Part shown: one piece after another, positions 47,298 to 55,868 of the stretch
Numbering within the stretch: position 1 is the stretch's first letter
Layout of the letters: each line of letters opens with the position of its first letter
DNA from: Anaerobiospirillum succiniciproducens DSM 6400
Lineage (GTDB): Bacteria > Pseudomonadota > Gammaproteobacteria > Enterobacterales > Succinivibrionaceae
Reading direction: 5' to 3'
Assembly: GCF_000482845.1 (NCBI RefSeq)
Contig: NZ_AXWV01000020.1
Span: 1 to 64,000, forward strand
DNA: 64,000 nt
Made by a program: the position numbers and the translations under genes
The notes under the pieces: model-generated
Told to the model about the DNA's origin: nothing
The model's input: only the letters and a program-made list of their open reading frames with translations
The model's database searches: none

Positions 47298-47600
47298 TTT
47301 AGCATCCGTCAAAAGCCAAAAGCCAAAGCAAAAGCCATAGTCACATGCGGCTCAAGCGAAAGCCCACAGCCACACGCGGCCAAGGCAATAGTCACATGCG
47401 GTTAAAGCCAAGTCAAAAGCCAAGGCAAAGGCTCGCGCATAGTCGCAAGCTCCAAGAGCTATCAAGCCTTCAAGGATCAAGCAAGTAGCAATAAAGCACG
47501 TAGGCAACTTAGCAAATGCAGCCAAGATCGTGGGTATCTTGCTTGGTAAGTCGCAACAGTTGGGAATTTTGCCGGCGGCTTTTGTATAATATTCGTTTGC
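47298..47600. repeat. Low-complexity AAAGCCAA-type repeats
   Basis: 47300-47450 is built from AAAGCCAA/AAGCAAAAGCC words and recurring CACATGCGG or CACACGCGG. No gene is seen in 47221-47760 apart from the topA terminator. Confidence 0.5.
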
Positions 47601-47760
47601 ACACCACGATACCAATCAGGATAGGTGCTCTCTCATGATGCTGCCAAAGCTAGGGAGAATAGGTATGCGTGCAGATTAACTGTCTGTACTACTTAGCAGC
47701 TGATGCTTGGTTTTTATGAAAAGGTGTGGTTTTCTTAGTTGTTAGTAGAGGGAAATTACA

Positions 47761-49083
47761 GTGAGTCGCAGTATGTATTATGCTCTGCCATTGCCTTTAA
47801 GTGCTCCGTCACTAATGGCCCGTATGGCAGGTTTTGGATTGCTGCGTGTCCCTGAAGGTCTTGGTTTAGATAGTGCTACCGTAAAGAAGATCATGCTGTG
47901 TAAGTACGCTCAGCATGCGCTTATCAAGCCAGCATTCTTGTTTAGACAAGATATTGATCCTAACAACTTACGTGGTGGTGTTAGCGCCCTTGAGTTTATC
48001 AATCAGGTAAACGAGCAAGTAAGACCACAAAGCGAGGATGATATTTTAATTACTTATGCCTCGCGCCACCTCTCTGCCTTCAATGGCATGCTGATTCAAA
48101 ACTTTTTCTTGCCAGATGCGATGAGTCGTTTTAATTATGTAGTCGATCTCAAGACTGCATTAGAGACTTGCTATTACTTCGGCAACGTAAAAGTTAAAAA
48201 CTCCAAAAGCCTCAATCAGGCCGCCAAAGAATTAGGCTTTACTGGCGATCTTACTAATCAGATGCAACGCATCGATGCTTTGTTCTATATCTACAATCAT
48301 CTTCTTAGCCATGATCTTAAGATCATGAGTTTCTTACATGGCAATAGAGCAGTGCGTTTTGCTGAGCATGCGCCAGGTAAATTCTTAGTGCATGTAAATG
48401 AATCTGGCAAGCTGTGTTTATTAAAGGTCTTAAATCAAAGCGATGACCATCGTTTACTTAAGGTCTTAATTAGTGATGGCCGCTCAGTTAAAGTTCAATG
48501 CATTAACGTTGATTTAGCACCACTGCTTGCTCCATGTGGCATCTTAACGCCGCAGCGACAAAGCGATCTTGGCTTTAATCTAGCAAATGAGCAGGATCGT
48601 TTAAACAATGTAAGTTTTGTAGATTTGCTTGATGCTGATGAGAGCGACGCTGCTATAGTAAAGGCAGCTCCAGCTTATAGCGGACAAAGTTCAGATGAAG
48701 CTGAACTAAATGCCTATGCACATGCTGCAGCCATCTTAGAGAAGGATTTATCTTTTTACGATGCATACTTCTACAAGCTCTCATTGCCTGAGAGAAAAGT
48801 CTTTGAGCGTATGTCATCTCACGATATTAGGCAGGAAACTAATATCACGCATATTGCTGATCCTAAGAGTAAATTTGGCCAGCAGGTACTGTGCTATCTC
48901 GTTGAGAACTTTCCAAAAGCTGTCTTTGATGGTCAAATCGAGCAGTATCGTGACTACGTAAGCCATACTGTAGCTAAGCGTGCTAGCAGCATTAAAAATG
49001 ATCTTTCCTTGCTCATAAGCAGCATCGATCATGACGACAAGAAGGCTGTTGAGCTCTTAAACCGCATCGCATCTTTCTTTTAG
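47761..49083 (+). CDS. Exodeoxyribonuclease I (SbcB)-like protein without catalytic acids
   Basis: 440 residues, collinear with SbcB by eye. After a damaged first block, YASRHLSAFNGMLIQNFF (99-116) stands for YNNVRFDDEVTRNIFYRNF, IDALFYIYNHLLSHDLKIMSFL (171-192) for ADVYATIAMAKLVKTRQPRLF, the PLLAPCGILTPQRQSDLGF stretch for PVLAQANTLRPEDADRLGI, and QVLCYLVENFPKAVF for the LFNYRARNFPGTL region. The DEDDh site is gone: DYE at the start reads ALP, the central DD reads SA, the motif III His is Q167; only D172 remains. Nuclease activity is not expected. The SH3-like and helical parts that contact DNA and SSB are better kept, so it may bind DNA or partners. It starts with GTG, with AGAGGG eight bases upstream. 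Confidence 0.65.
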   Translation: MSRSMYYALPLPLSAPSLMARMAGFGLLRVPEGLGLDSATVKKIMLCKYAQHALIKPAFLFRQDIDPNNLRGGVSALEFINQVNEQVRPQSEDDILITYASRHLSAFNGMLIQNFFLPDAMSRFNYVVDLKTALETCYYFGNVKVKNSKSLNQAAKELGFTGDLTNQMQRIDALFYIYNHLLSHDLKIMSFLHGNRAVRFAEHAPGKFLVHVNESGKLCLLKVLNQSDDHRLLKVLISDGRSVKVQCINVDLAPLLAPCGILTPQRQSDLGFNLANEQDRLNNVSFVDLLDADESDAAIVKAAPAYSGQSSDEAELNAYAHAAAILEKDLSFYDAYFYKLSLPERKVFERMSSHDIRQETNITHIADPKSKFGQQVLCYLVENFPKAVFDGQIEQYRDYVSHTVAKRASSIKNDLSLLISSIDHDDKKAVELLNRIASFF

Positions 49084-49358
49084 CTAGCAGCAAAAAATAA
49101 TTACCCCCGCATCAAATCGCTAGCAGCTAGAAAAAGATACTCATCAACCCAAAATCGAGGGGTGTTGCGCGTAAAGCAGCTATTCGTAACGCAGCTACCA
49201 GATGCAAGTGGCGCTTAACCTTAGCCCCACCATAGCCTAGGATTCATGCCACAACTCCCACGCCATGGCATGGGAGTAAGCATCAGTTTGCTTGCAATGC
49301 AATTGTTTATAGAGTGCTCGAGCTATGCTCTATATAGCCATCAAATGCTGCAGGGTTT

Positions 49359-50219
49359 CTATCGCACTAAGTAGTTAGGCAGCCAATGAGGCTTCTTTCG
49401 AGCAAGAACAGGTTTACCATCTAATCCACCTAACGGCATGGTTGATGGTAGTTGTTGTCTGAAGACCGCAATAAGCTCTTCTGGGGAGTCAAGCTCACTG
49501 AATAAGTCTGGATCCTGTTGAACTGTCGGCATAGTCTCAATAGTACGTTCCTCACGTGGCCAAGTTGGCAAATTGAGCTTTCTAGAGGTACGCAACATTT
49601 CTGTACCCTCTTTGACAGTTGGGCGAAAGAGTTTGGTGCTGATACGGATCATCTTTAGCCAATCGGTCATTTCGATTTCGAGGTTGTATCTTAAAAAGTC
49701 GTTGGCATCTGTCTTATAGTGAGGGGCCGCAAGTAAGAAAGCATTTACGCTTGGTGCATTGAGTGCAGCTGGATCTACTTTAGCTTTTGCTTTTTTGCAG
49801 TTGATTGGATAGGCCTCTTTTAGTCTTTCAAGCAGAATTTCACGACAAGCACTTGAGTATTCTTTTTTGTGTGCCGATGCTTCTTCACAGAAGAACTCAA
49901 ATGCATGCGCTGCAGCATTAGCTCTGAGGTGAGGGCCATAGAGTTCAAATTGATGCTTGTCTTTGTAGTATCCAAACAGGCCAAACAAATCTATAAACAA
50001 AAAGACAACCATGTCTGAAAACTGTGATGTTCTAAACAAAGTAGGCATGGTCATGGTGTGTCTTTGTACAGATAAATTTCTTTGCTTACCTGCCATTTGT
50101 TTTTCAAGTAAGTAATCTTGGCTTTCGAGCATAAACCTTATGAAAGGTATGCCAGGTAGCGATTTGGCAGCTTCAACTTTCTTAAGATAATCTTTTGGTA
50201 GATCGTAGGTATTGCGCAT
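49359..50219 (-). CDS. Protein of no recognised family, paralogue A
   Basis: 286 residues, soluble, no signal peptide. It is a clear paralogue of the protein at 52595-53449, the best conserved part being residues ~55-150: RHTMTMPTLFRTS, SDMVVFLFIDLFGLFGYYKD, KHQFELYGPHLRANAAAHAF, FFCEEASAHKKEYSSACRE and LLERLKEAYPINCKKAK. The C-terminal third is more variable but keeps TIETMPTVQQ and a basic end (KPHWLPNYLVR). The start has GAGGG five bases upstream. It is divergent from the AAA-ATPase/PD-(D/E)XK gene, with which it may share a control region. A conserved upstream block is shared with paralogue B. Function unknown; no toxin, nuclease or transport motif was seen. Confidence 0.7.
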   Translation of the reverse strand: MRNTYDLPKDYLKKVEAAKSLPGIPFIRFMLESQDYLLEKQMAGKQRNLSVQRHTMTMPTLFRTSQFSDMVVFLFIDLFGLFGYYKDKHQFELYGPHLRANAAAHAFEFFCEEASAHKKEYSSACREILLERLKEAYPINCKKAKAKVDPAALNAPSVNAFLLAAPHYKTDANDFLRYNLEIEMTDWLKMIRISTKLFRPTVKEGTEMLRTSRKLNLPTWPREERTIETMPTVQQDPDLFSELDSPEELIAVFRQQLPSTMPLGGLDGKPVLARKKPHWLPNYLVR

Positions 50220-50237
50220 GGGGAGCCCTCTAAAAAC

Positions 50238-50340
50238 AAAAGCTTGTCTAAGAATCCTAACACATAATCAAAGCAAGATAGCAGCGAACTAGGCATCAAA
50301 AATAACAAAAACCGCCGTACAACTAAGGCACAGGGCTTGT
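50238..50340 (-). promoter_or_regulatory. Conserved upstream block of paralogue A
   Basis: Two near-identical stretches (50238-50274 with CCTAACACATAATCAAAGC, and 50303-50340 with CTAAGGCACAGGGCTTGT) recur in the same order and spacing before paralogue B. On the minus strand the outer stretch can form a weak hairpin before a T-rich run. It is probably promoter or leader sequence. Confidence 0.5.
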
Positions 50341-50509
50341 CAGTCACTCACCGGTAGGAGCGCCATATATCATTTCGCAGGAATTAGATATGCCTTGAAT
50401 GAGTGGTGTATGATTAGACTACTAGAAAGCAGATAAGCCCATGGACTACTGTACTCATATCGTAGGCTAGGTTAAGTCTTTTTCTTTGATCAGTATCGAG
50501 GTGGATTCT

Positions 50510-52417
50510 ATGACAATGCGTATTATAACCACAGGCGAAAGCTTGTCTTTTGCTCAACTGATTAATAAAACCATGGTCTATGTTGATAAAACTAGGCCTA
50601 TATGTGAGATGGCCTCTACATACGCACAATATCTGCTCACTAGACCACGTCGTATGGGCAAAAGCACGTTAGTAGATACACTTGAGTATCTGTTCTCAAA
50701 AGGCACTGTAGGCACAGAAGGTCTCTACTGCCATGATCATTGGCCTGATCCTAATCGCTATTTCGTCTTTCACTTTGACTGGAGCAAATGTGTACCATCT
50801 TCTGTAGAGCAGTTTGAACACAAAGTTGGATTGTATCTCAACGAGTACGCATCATACTTTGGTATTACTATTCCTCAAAAAGAGTCTGTAGCATATCGCT
50901 TTGAATGTTTGATTAAATCATGCTTGACTAAGCTTAAAGATGAGGCGTTTTTAGCTGCGCATCCTGAATTAAAAGAAGGCGATCGACCATTTCGTAGTGA
51001 TAGAATTGTGTTACTTATTGATGAGTATGACGCACCTCTATCAAGAAATTTAGATAATCCAGAGCTGTTTGAACAGCTGCTGCCAATCTACTCAGAAATC
51101 TTCGCTACTATAAAAAGTCTACGTTGCCTTCGTATGGTCTTTATTACAGGCGTAAGCTCGTACTCTCAAACATCAATATTCTCTGGAGCAAATCAGTTCA
51201 TAAATATCAGTCTTGAGAGTGATTATGCAACCTGCTGTGGCTATACACGCGAAGAAATTGAGCACTACTTTGCTCCTGAGCTAAAGAGAGCTCAAGAGGT
51301 TACTAGCTTAAGCCACGATGAGCTTCTAAAGGCTATGAGCTATTTCTACGATGGTTATAGCTTTTCAGAAAATCCATCTGAACAGGAGCGTGTATTTAGC
51401 CCTGTTAGTGTCTCGTTATTTCTTAGATCTCCACACAATGGCTTCAAGAACTACTGGTCTAACACAGGAGCTCGATCATCATTTATACTCAAGCTGTTAC
51501 AGCAATGTAATCATGCCATTGTTAACCAGCTTCTTAACAGCATCTATCAAAACGCAATAGATAAAAAGGCAGAGATAGATGCATCAATGGCTGATGTAAT
51601 CGAGGGCCTTTTCCCAGTATTTAGCTTGGCAATAAATAATTCGGAAACAAATCAAGCTAACAAACAACTTCTATCTATTGATGTAGACAGCCTAATTGTC
51701 AAACATGACGATATTAAGGCCATCACCTTAGATAATGCTATAGCCATCTTGTTCCAATCTGGCTACTTAAGCATTAAGGAGGTTATAGACAACGTTGCAT
51801 ACTTGGGTTTAGCCAATCATGAGGTAGCTAACTCTTTAGCAACTCTTTTAATTAACGAACTCAAAAACAACCCAGAAGGAATGCCTGGTGTAAACCATAA
51901 GCTCTTTAGCTTGCTTAGTAATAAGAAAGAAGTATTTGAACGCCTGCATCAAGGCGCTAAGGGTATTGCTGATCTATTTAGCAACATCTTCAATTGTTTT
52001 GATCAAAAGATCTTCAAAGAACCTAATTACGAGGAAGTTCTTTCCTCGATCATAGGCTTTTCAATGATGTGCTCAGGATTTTATGCACAGCGTGAAGCCG
52101 CATCCCTATTTGGCTATGCAGATTTTGTGATTTATAAGCAAGAAAATGGTCCAATGGTGCCTGACGTGGTAATTGAGTTTAAACTAGCACGCTGTCGCGA
52201 GAATATCATCAAGAAGCTTAATGAGGGCTCTAAGCAAATGGTCGATCGCAAGTATGGCTTTAGCTTGCTTAACTCCGATCCGCATCGCTATTGCATAGTC
52301 ATTAGCAATGCTCTTAAGCAAGTTGCAGCTGTCTCTAGGATTAACCGTGACGGCACTTATGCTATTGAGTATCAACACCCTGACATCAATGCCAAGGGCA
52401 TTGCTAAACCAAAATAA
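50510..52417 (+). CDS. AAA-ATPase-like / PD-(D/E)XK nuclease-fold protein
   Basis: 635 residues combining an AAA-ATPase_like domain (PF09820 type) and a C-terminal PDDEXK_9-type nuclease fold. It begins with the family block LINKTMVYVDKT; Walker A lies in RPRRMGKST (46-54), Walker B in VLLIDEYDAPLSR, sensor region FITGVSSYSQTSIFSGANQ, and GYTREEIEHYF. Near the end, GYADFVIY with Asp and VVIEFKLAR with E-x-K form the nuclease core. The family is widespread in gut bacteria, usually as orphan genes; a mobile-element or defence role is suspected but unproven. The start has GAGGTGG six bases upstream; an earlier TTG is rejected. It lies between two paralogous genes on the other strand. Confidence 0.9.
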   Translation: MTMRIITTGESLSFAQLINKTMVYVDKTRPICEMASTYAQYLLTRPRRMGKSTLVDTLEYLFSKGTVGTEGLYCHDHWPDPNRYFVFHFDWSKCVPSSVEQFEHKVGLYLNEYASYFGITIPQKESVAYRFECLIKSCLTKLKDEAFLAAHPELKEGDRPFRSDRIVLLIDEYDAPLSRNLDNPELFEQLLPIYSEIFATIKSLRCLRMVFITGVSSYSQTSIFSGANQFINISLESDYATCCGYTREEIEHYFAPELKRAQEVTSLSHDELLKAMSYFYDGYSFSENPSEQERVFSPVSVSLFLRSPHNGFKNYWSNTGARSSFILKLLQQCNHAIVNQLLNSIYQNAIDKKAEIDASMADVIEGLFPVFSLAINNSETNQANKQLLSIDVDSLIVKHDDIKAITLDNAIAILFQSGYLSIKEVIDNVAYLGLANHEVANSLATLLINELKNNPEGMPGVNHKLFSLLSNKKEVFERLHQGAKGIADLFSNIFNCFDQKIFKEPNYEEVLSSIIGFSMMCSGFYAQREAASLFGYADFVIYKQENGPMVPDVVIEFKLARCRENIIKKLNEGSKQMVDRKYGFSLLNSDPHRYCIVISNALKQVAAVSRINRDGTYAIEYQHPDINAKGIAKPK

Positions 52418-52465
52418 TATTAAGTGGCCGTTGCTAATCAATGGCTATTTTGAGTGAATGGAAAC

Positions 52466-52515
52466 AAAAATGCCGCAGCATGACGAAATTTTGGTGTCAT
52501 GCTGCGGCATTTTCA
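52466..52515. terminator. Bidirectional terminator
   Basis: AAAATGCCGCAGCATGAC / GTCATGCTGCGGCATTTT, 18-bp stem with A and T runs on either side, between the convergent ATPase gene and paralogue B. It serves both. Confidence 0.9.
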
Positions 52516-52594
52516 TTATGGCCGCAAGGATAAATAAAGTTCATCCTTGAGGCGCAAGAATACTTTACCAAGGTCTTTATCGTAGAAGCTCTTG

Positions 52595-53449
52595 TTAGCG
52601 AATCAAATATTCAGGTAGATTGTGAGGTGGCTTTTGTGGATGAATCAGTTTGCCATGTTCATCTGCTAATGGAATATATGACGGAAGTTGACGTCTAAGC
52701 GTTTGCATAAGCTGTGCTTTGGTGTTGTTTTGATAAAGCTGTGGGGCTTGCTTAACCGTAGGCATGGTCTCAATAATGCGGTCACAAGGAGCAATTGGAA
52801 GATTGAGCTTGTCAGCGGTGCGCATCATTTCCTTAATTTCTTTCTTATTTGGAGCAATTAACAGGGTGTTAAGGCGGATAGCTTTCAGCCAATCAAGCAT
52901 TGTGGCATCAGTGTTGATTTTCAAAAACGCGTTAGCATCTTTCTTATATTCAGGAGCTTCGCGTAAGAAAGCGCTAACACTTTTAGCATTGAGCACAGCT
53001 GGATTTACTGGTACTTTGGCCTCTTTGCAGTGAATTGGGTAAGCTTCATGCAATCTTTCTAGCAGAAGCTCGCGACAAGCACTTGTATATTCGCTTTTGT
53101 GTGCTGATGAATCCTCACAGAAGAAGTCAAATGCGTATGCTGCAGCGTTGGCTCTAAGAGCAGGGCCATAGATTTCAAATTGATGCTTGTCTTTGTAAAA
53201 ACCGAACAGACCAAACAAATCCATGAATAAAAAGACAACCATGTCGGACATCAAGGATGTTCTAAACATAGTTGGTATGGTCAGTGTGTGTCTAATTATC
53301 GCTTGGTTGCTGTACTTGTCTAATGATTGTTTTTCGATTAAATACTTTTGCCCTTCTTGCACATATCTCAGGAAAGGTTTGCCTGGTAGCAACTTAGCTT
53401 CTTCAACTATCTTGATATAGTTTTTGGGTAGATCGTAGGTATTGGCCAT
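52595..53449 (-). CDS. Protein of no recognised family, paralogue B
   Basis: 284 residues, paralogous to the protein at 49359-50219 over the full length (start NTYDLPKNYIKIVEEAKLLPG; core SDMVVFLFMDLFGLFGFYKD, KHQFEIYGPALRANAAAYAF, SAHKSEYTSACRELLLERL; end IETMPTVKQAPQLY and LPEYLIR). Conservation is strongest in the core, where His, Tyr and acidic residues are invariant between the two, and weakest at about residues 170-235. AAGGAA six bases before the ATG. It shares its upstream block with paralogue A, so gene and control region were duplicated together around, or with, the ATPase/nuclease gene. No known domain was recognised; function unknown. Confidence 0.7.
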   Translation of the reverse strand: MANTYDLPKNYIKIVEEAKLLPGKPFLRYVQEGQKYLIEKQSLDKYSNQAIIRHTLTIPTMFRTSLMSDMVVFLFMDLFGLFGFYKDKHQFEIYGPALRANAAAYAFDFFCEDSSAHKSEYTSACRELLLERLHEAYPIHCKEAKVPVNPAVLNAKSVSAFLREAPEYKKDANAFLKINTDATMLDWLKAIRLNTLLIAPNKKEIKEMMRTADKLNLPIAPCDRIIETMPTVKQAPQLYQNNTKAQLMQTLRRQLPSYIPLADEHGKLIHPQKPPHNLPEYLIR

Positions 53450-53467
53450 GAATGTTCCTTGAACAAA

Positions 53468-53574
53468 GAAAAGCTTATCTTAGAATCCTAACACATAATC
53501 AAAGCCGCATGGCATTAGGCTAGGTCTCAAAAAAAGTAACAAAAAACCCCGTACCACTAAGGCACAGGGCTTGT
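53468..53574 (-). promoter_or_regulatory. Conserved upstream block of paralogue B, attenuator-like hairpin
   Basis: Same two stretches as before paralogue A. Here the outer one, read on the minus strand, forms CCCTGTGCC-TTAGT-GGTACGGGG (nine pairs with G-U) followed by TTTTTTGTT, a terminator-like hairpin about 100 bases before the ATG. It could attenuate this gene or end a leftward transcript from the DUF4250 gene. Confidence 0.5.
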
Positions 53575-53799
53575 AAGTTGCTAATGCGCTATCTGATAGC
53601 TAATGCCAACATAAGGCACTCTCGTGTGCTACGCAAGGCTTAGCTAGAGGTGCTATCTGCTGTGCTACTGTGCGCTAAGGCAAAAGCAGAGCGCATGCAA
53701 AAGAAAAGCGCATGCAAAGCTAAAGCTCAATCAAAGCCAAAGCTCATGCAAAGGCAAATGCAATGCTTTGACATGGGCAGGGCTATCAGCAACAGGCAA
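53575..53799. other. Spacer with CAAAGCTAAAGC-type low complexity
   Basis: No gene. 53680-53770 is made of GCATGCAAA and AAAGCTAAAGC/AAAGCCAAAGC words. Confidence 0.4.
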
Positions 53800-53997
53800 T
53801 TAGCCTACAAATTGGTTTTGGTCGGCGTTGTACTTGTAGCCAACAGATGCAAGGCGTGCGCAAAGCTTTTCTTCACTGATCTCGTGAGTCTTGCACAGAT
53901 CGTCAAGTGAAGAGCAGTCGTTACGCAGCTTTAAGTTCACTGCTGAAAGCAGAATATAAGGATCCATTGTCTCGAAGCGCTCGAGGATATTTGCCAT
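53800..53997 (-). CDS. DUF4250 protein
   Basis: 65-residue protein matching the small DUF4250 family: MDPYILLSAVNLKLRND, SSLDDLCKTHEISEEKLCARLASVGYKYNADQNQF. It is all-helical, probably a small helix-turn-helix-like fold given the spaced helices; no function is known for the family. AAGGAG eight bases before the ATG confirms the start. It lies 200 bp upstream of the conserved block of paralogue B and on the same strand. Its own upstream region contains a 36-bp element repeated at 58.4 kb. Confidence 0.85.
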   Translation of the reverse strand: MANILERFETMDPYILLSAVNLKLRNDCSSLDDLCKTHEISEEKLCARLASVGYKYNADQNQFVG

Positions 53998-54039
53998 AGT
54001 AAAACTCCTTCATCTGAAAGCTATCGTGCCATGAGCAAT

Positions 54040-54110
54040 GGCTCATAGCGCTGTGTCAATTATGGCACAAAGCATCCTATTGAGCGCATCAAATGCGTTA
54101 TTCTTTTAGT
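54040..54110. repeat. Repeated 36-bp element plus hairpin, copy 1
   Basis: GCTCATAGCGCTGTGTCAAT continuing to GCACAAAGCATC (54041-54076) is identical to 58383-58418. On the plus strand it is followed by CGCAT-CAA-ATGCG and TTATTCTTTT. On the minus strand it contains TGCCATAAT (extended -10 type) and TTGACA, and lies before DUF4250. Confidence 0.6.
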
Positions 54111-54117
54111 AATGCTG

Positions 54118-54250
54118 CAACTGCATCGATATCTAGCTGGTGCATAAGTCAGAAAAGCAAGGGCAAGTAATTGCAAAGATCTCTTAACGGTGCGTAAGTC
54201 AGAAAAGCAAGGGCAAGTAACTGCATCGATATCTAGCTGGTGTATAAGTA
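54118..54250. repeat. 60-bp mosaic tandem repeat
   Basis: GTCAGAAAAGCAAGGGCAAG recurs exactly 60 bp apart (54149 and 54209 region), and CTGCATCGATATCTAGCTGG at 54121 and 54221. No gene is seen in 53998-54392. Confidence 0.7.
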
Positions 54251-54281
54251 CCATAGGCTAGGGAGTGATAGCAGATACTAA

Positions 54282-54330
54282 AATGCCCCGAGCTATGCCA
54301 CTTAAGTGGTGGGCATCTCTCAGGGCATGT
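54282..54330 (-). terminator. Terminator of the sucrose hydrolase gene
   Basis: Minus strand: ATGCCCTGAG and CTCGGGGCAT enclose an inner hairpin (CCACTTAAGTGG) and are followed by TTTTAG. It lies 60 bp after the stop codon. Confidence 0.7.
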
Positions 54331-54392
54331 AGCTAAATGGTTGGATGGTATTTTGTCTATTGACTCAAGTTTCTTACTTGAGTTTCAATGCG

Positions 54393-55868
54393 TTACGCTT
54401 TCTTGAAAAGTGGTGCATTGAACATAGGGCGCTCTAAATCATAGACGGTAAGGTCTTTGAAAGTTGCTGCACCATTAGTTGCATAAGCAAAGATGGAGTG
54501 ATCTTGACCAAAGAAGTTAGTGGTCATTGCATCGTGACCGTCATCGATAAAGACCTCGATAGAGGAGTTATCGATGAAGATCTGCAGCTTGTGCTCCTTA
54601 TCAAAACTGATAGGAATAGAGCGGTAAGAGGTTGCATTTAAGTCAGTACGGAATAGGGTTAAATTCTTAGTCTGACGATCTACAAATAAGCGAATTGAGT
54701 GGCCAATAGCGATGCCATACTGCTCTGCGTTATTCTCAGATGGGTTGAAGCTAAAGGTAATCTCGGTAGCGCTATTGGTGCTTAAGGCTCTTACAGAAGA
54801 GTTTAATGTGCACTCTTGTTTAGAGAACTCGTACTTAGCTAAACGTAAGCTAGCAGCCTCACGAATAGGCTTTTGGTAGATATGACCATCCTTAATGGAT
54901 AACTCTCGAGGTAAGGTTAAAGCACCTACCCAGTGATCTTGGTAGTTTAAGAATGGGAGTTTCCACATGTTGAGCCATGCAATGAGGATGCGACGACCAT
55001 CTGGAGTGGCGGTTGACTGAGTGGCATAGAAGTCGTTGCCACGGTCTACCTCATATAATTTGGTATCTGGAGTGAAGTTTTTACCGTCAAAGGTACCAGA
55101 CTGCCATGAGTTAACAGCAGGGTTTTGACGGTCGTAGCCATCTGGTGACTGACCCATAGGGGAGGTGGCTAAAACCCACTTGTCTTCAGATAACTTGAAG
55201 AAGTCAGGGCACTCATACATGAATGCATTGTCTTCGATGGTCTTGATGATGGAGACAAAGTCCCACTTCATTAAGTCCTTTGAAGTGTAGTGAAGGATTT
55301 CGCCCTCATCATTCTTGTTGCTCTTACCAAACACAACATGGAAGAGACCATCTTCATCCTTCCAAACCTTTGGATCTCTAAAGTGAATGATGCCCTCTTC
55401 AGGCTCAATTACTGCACCGAGCTTCTTGAAGTGAATACCGTCCTCACTGACTGCAATGGCCTGAACCTCACGGAAAACTTGGTCGTTGTTTGGATCAAAA
55501 ACGTGATGACCAGTGTACATAAGGTAGAGCTTGCCGTCGTGCTCAATTGCAGATCCTGAGAAGCAGCCGTCCTTGTCGTAATCTTCTGATGGAGCAAGGG
55601 CGACCTCTTGGTGCTCCCAGTGAATTAAATCAGTTGAGGTTGCGTGACCCCAATGCATTGGGCCCCACTTAGCATCGTAAGGGTAGAATTGATAGAAGAT
55701 GTGATACTTGCCTAAAGCATAGCAAAAGCCATTTGGGTCGTTGATCCATCCATAAGGAGCAGCTAAATGGAAGTGAGGGTAGGAACGCTTATTTACTTCA
55801 TGTGCATGTTCAAGGATAAATTGGTTAGCCTTGGCAAGTGCCTCTTGATGTTTGGTTTGATCTAACAT
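54393..55868 (-). CDS. cscA: Sucrose hydrolase (invertase), GH32
   Basis: Glycoside hydrolase family 32 beta-fructofuranosidase, 491 residues, cytoplasmic (no signal peptide). The catalytic triad motifs are complete: nucleophile D44 in WINDPNG, D165 in FRDP (164-166 region), acid/base E219 in YECP. The five-bladed propeller is followed by the C-terminal beta-sandwich (from about residue 350; DNSSIEVFIDDG). As the neighbouring permease is a proton symporter and not a PTS enzyme, free sucrose is the likely substrate, giving glucose and fructose; hydrolysis of sucrose 6-phosphate cannot be excluded from sequence. AAGGAAT precedes the ATG. The permease lies 430 bp upstream on the same strand. Confidence 0.9.
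   Translation of the reverse strand: MLDQTKHQEALAKANQFILEHAHEVNKRSYPHFHLAAPYGWINDPNGFCYALGKYHIFYQFYPYDAKWGPMHWGHATSTDLIHWEHQEVALAPSEDYDKDGCFSGSAIEHDGKLYLMYTGHHVFDPNNDQVFREVQAIAVSEDGIHFKKLGAVIEPEEGIIHFRDPKVWKDEDGLFHVVFGKSNKNDEGEILHYTSKDLMKWDFVSIIKTIEDNAFMYECPDFFKLSEDKWVLATSPMGQSPDGYDRQNPAVNSWQSGTFDGKNFTPDTKLYEVDRGNDFYATQSTATPDGRRILIAWLNMWKLPFLNYQDHWVGALTLPRELSIKDGHIYQKPIREAASLRLAKYEFSKQECTLNSSVRALSTNSATEITFSFNPSENNAEQYGIAIGHSIRLFVDRQTKNLTLFRTDLNATSYRSIPISFDKEHKLQIFIDNSSIEVFIDDGHDAMTTNFFGQDHSIFAYATNGAATFKDLTVYDLERPMFNAPLFKKA

Noticed and set aside
53544-53575. Hairpin as the DUF4250 terminator
   Set aside because: Not accepted as the only explanation because the same sequence precedes paralogue A, where no upstream gene exists on that strand.
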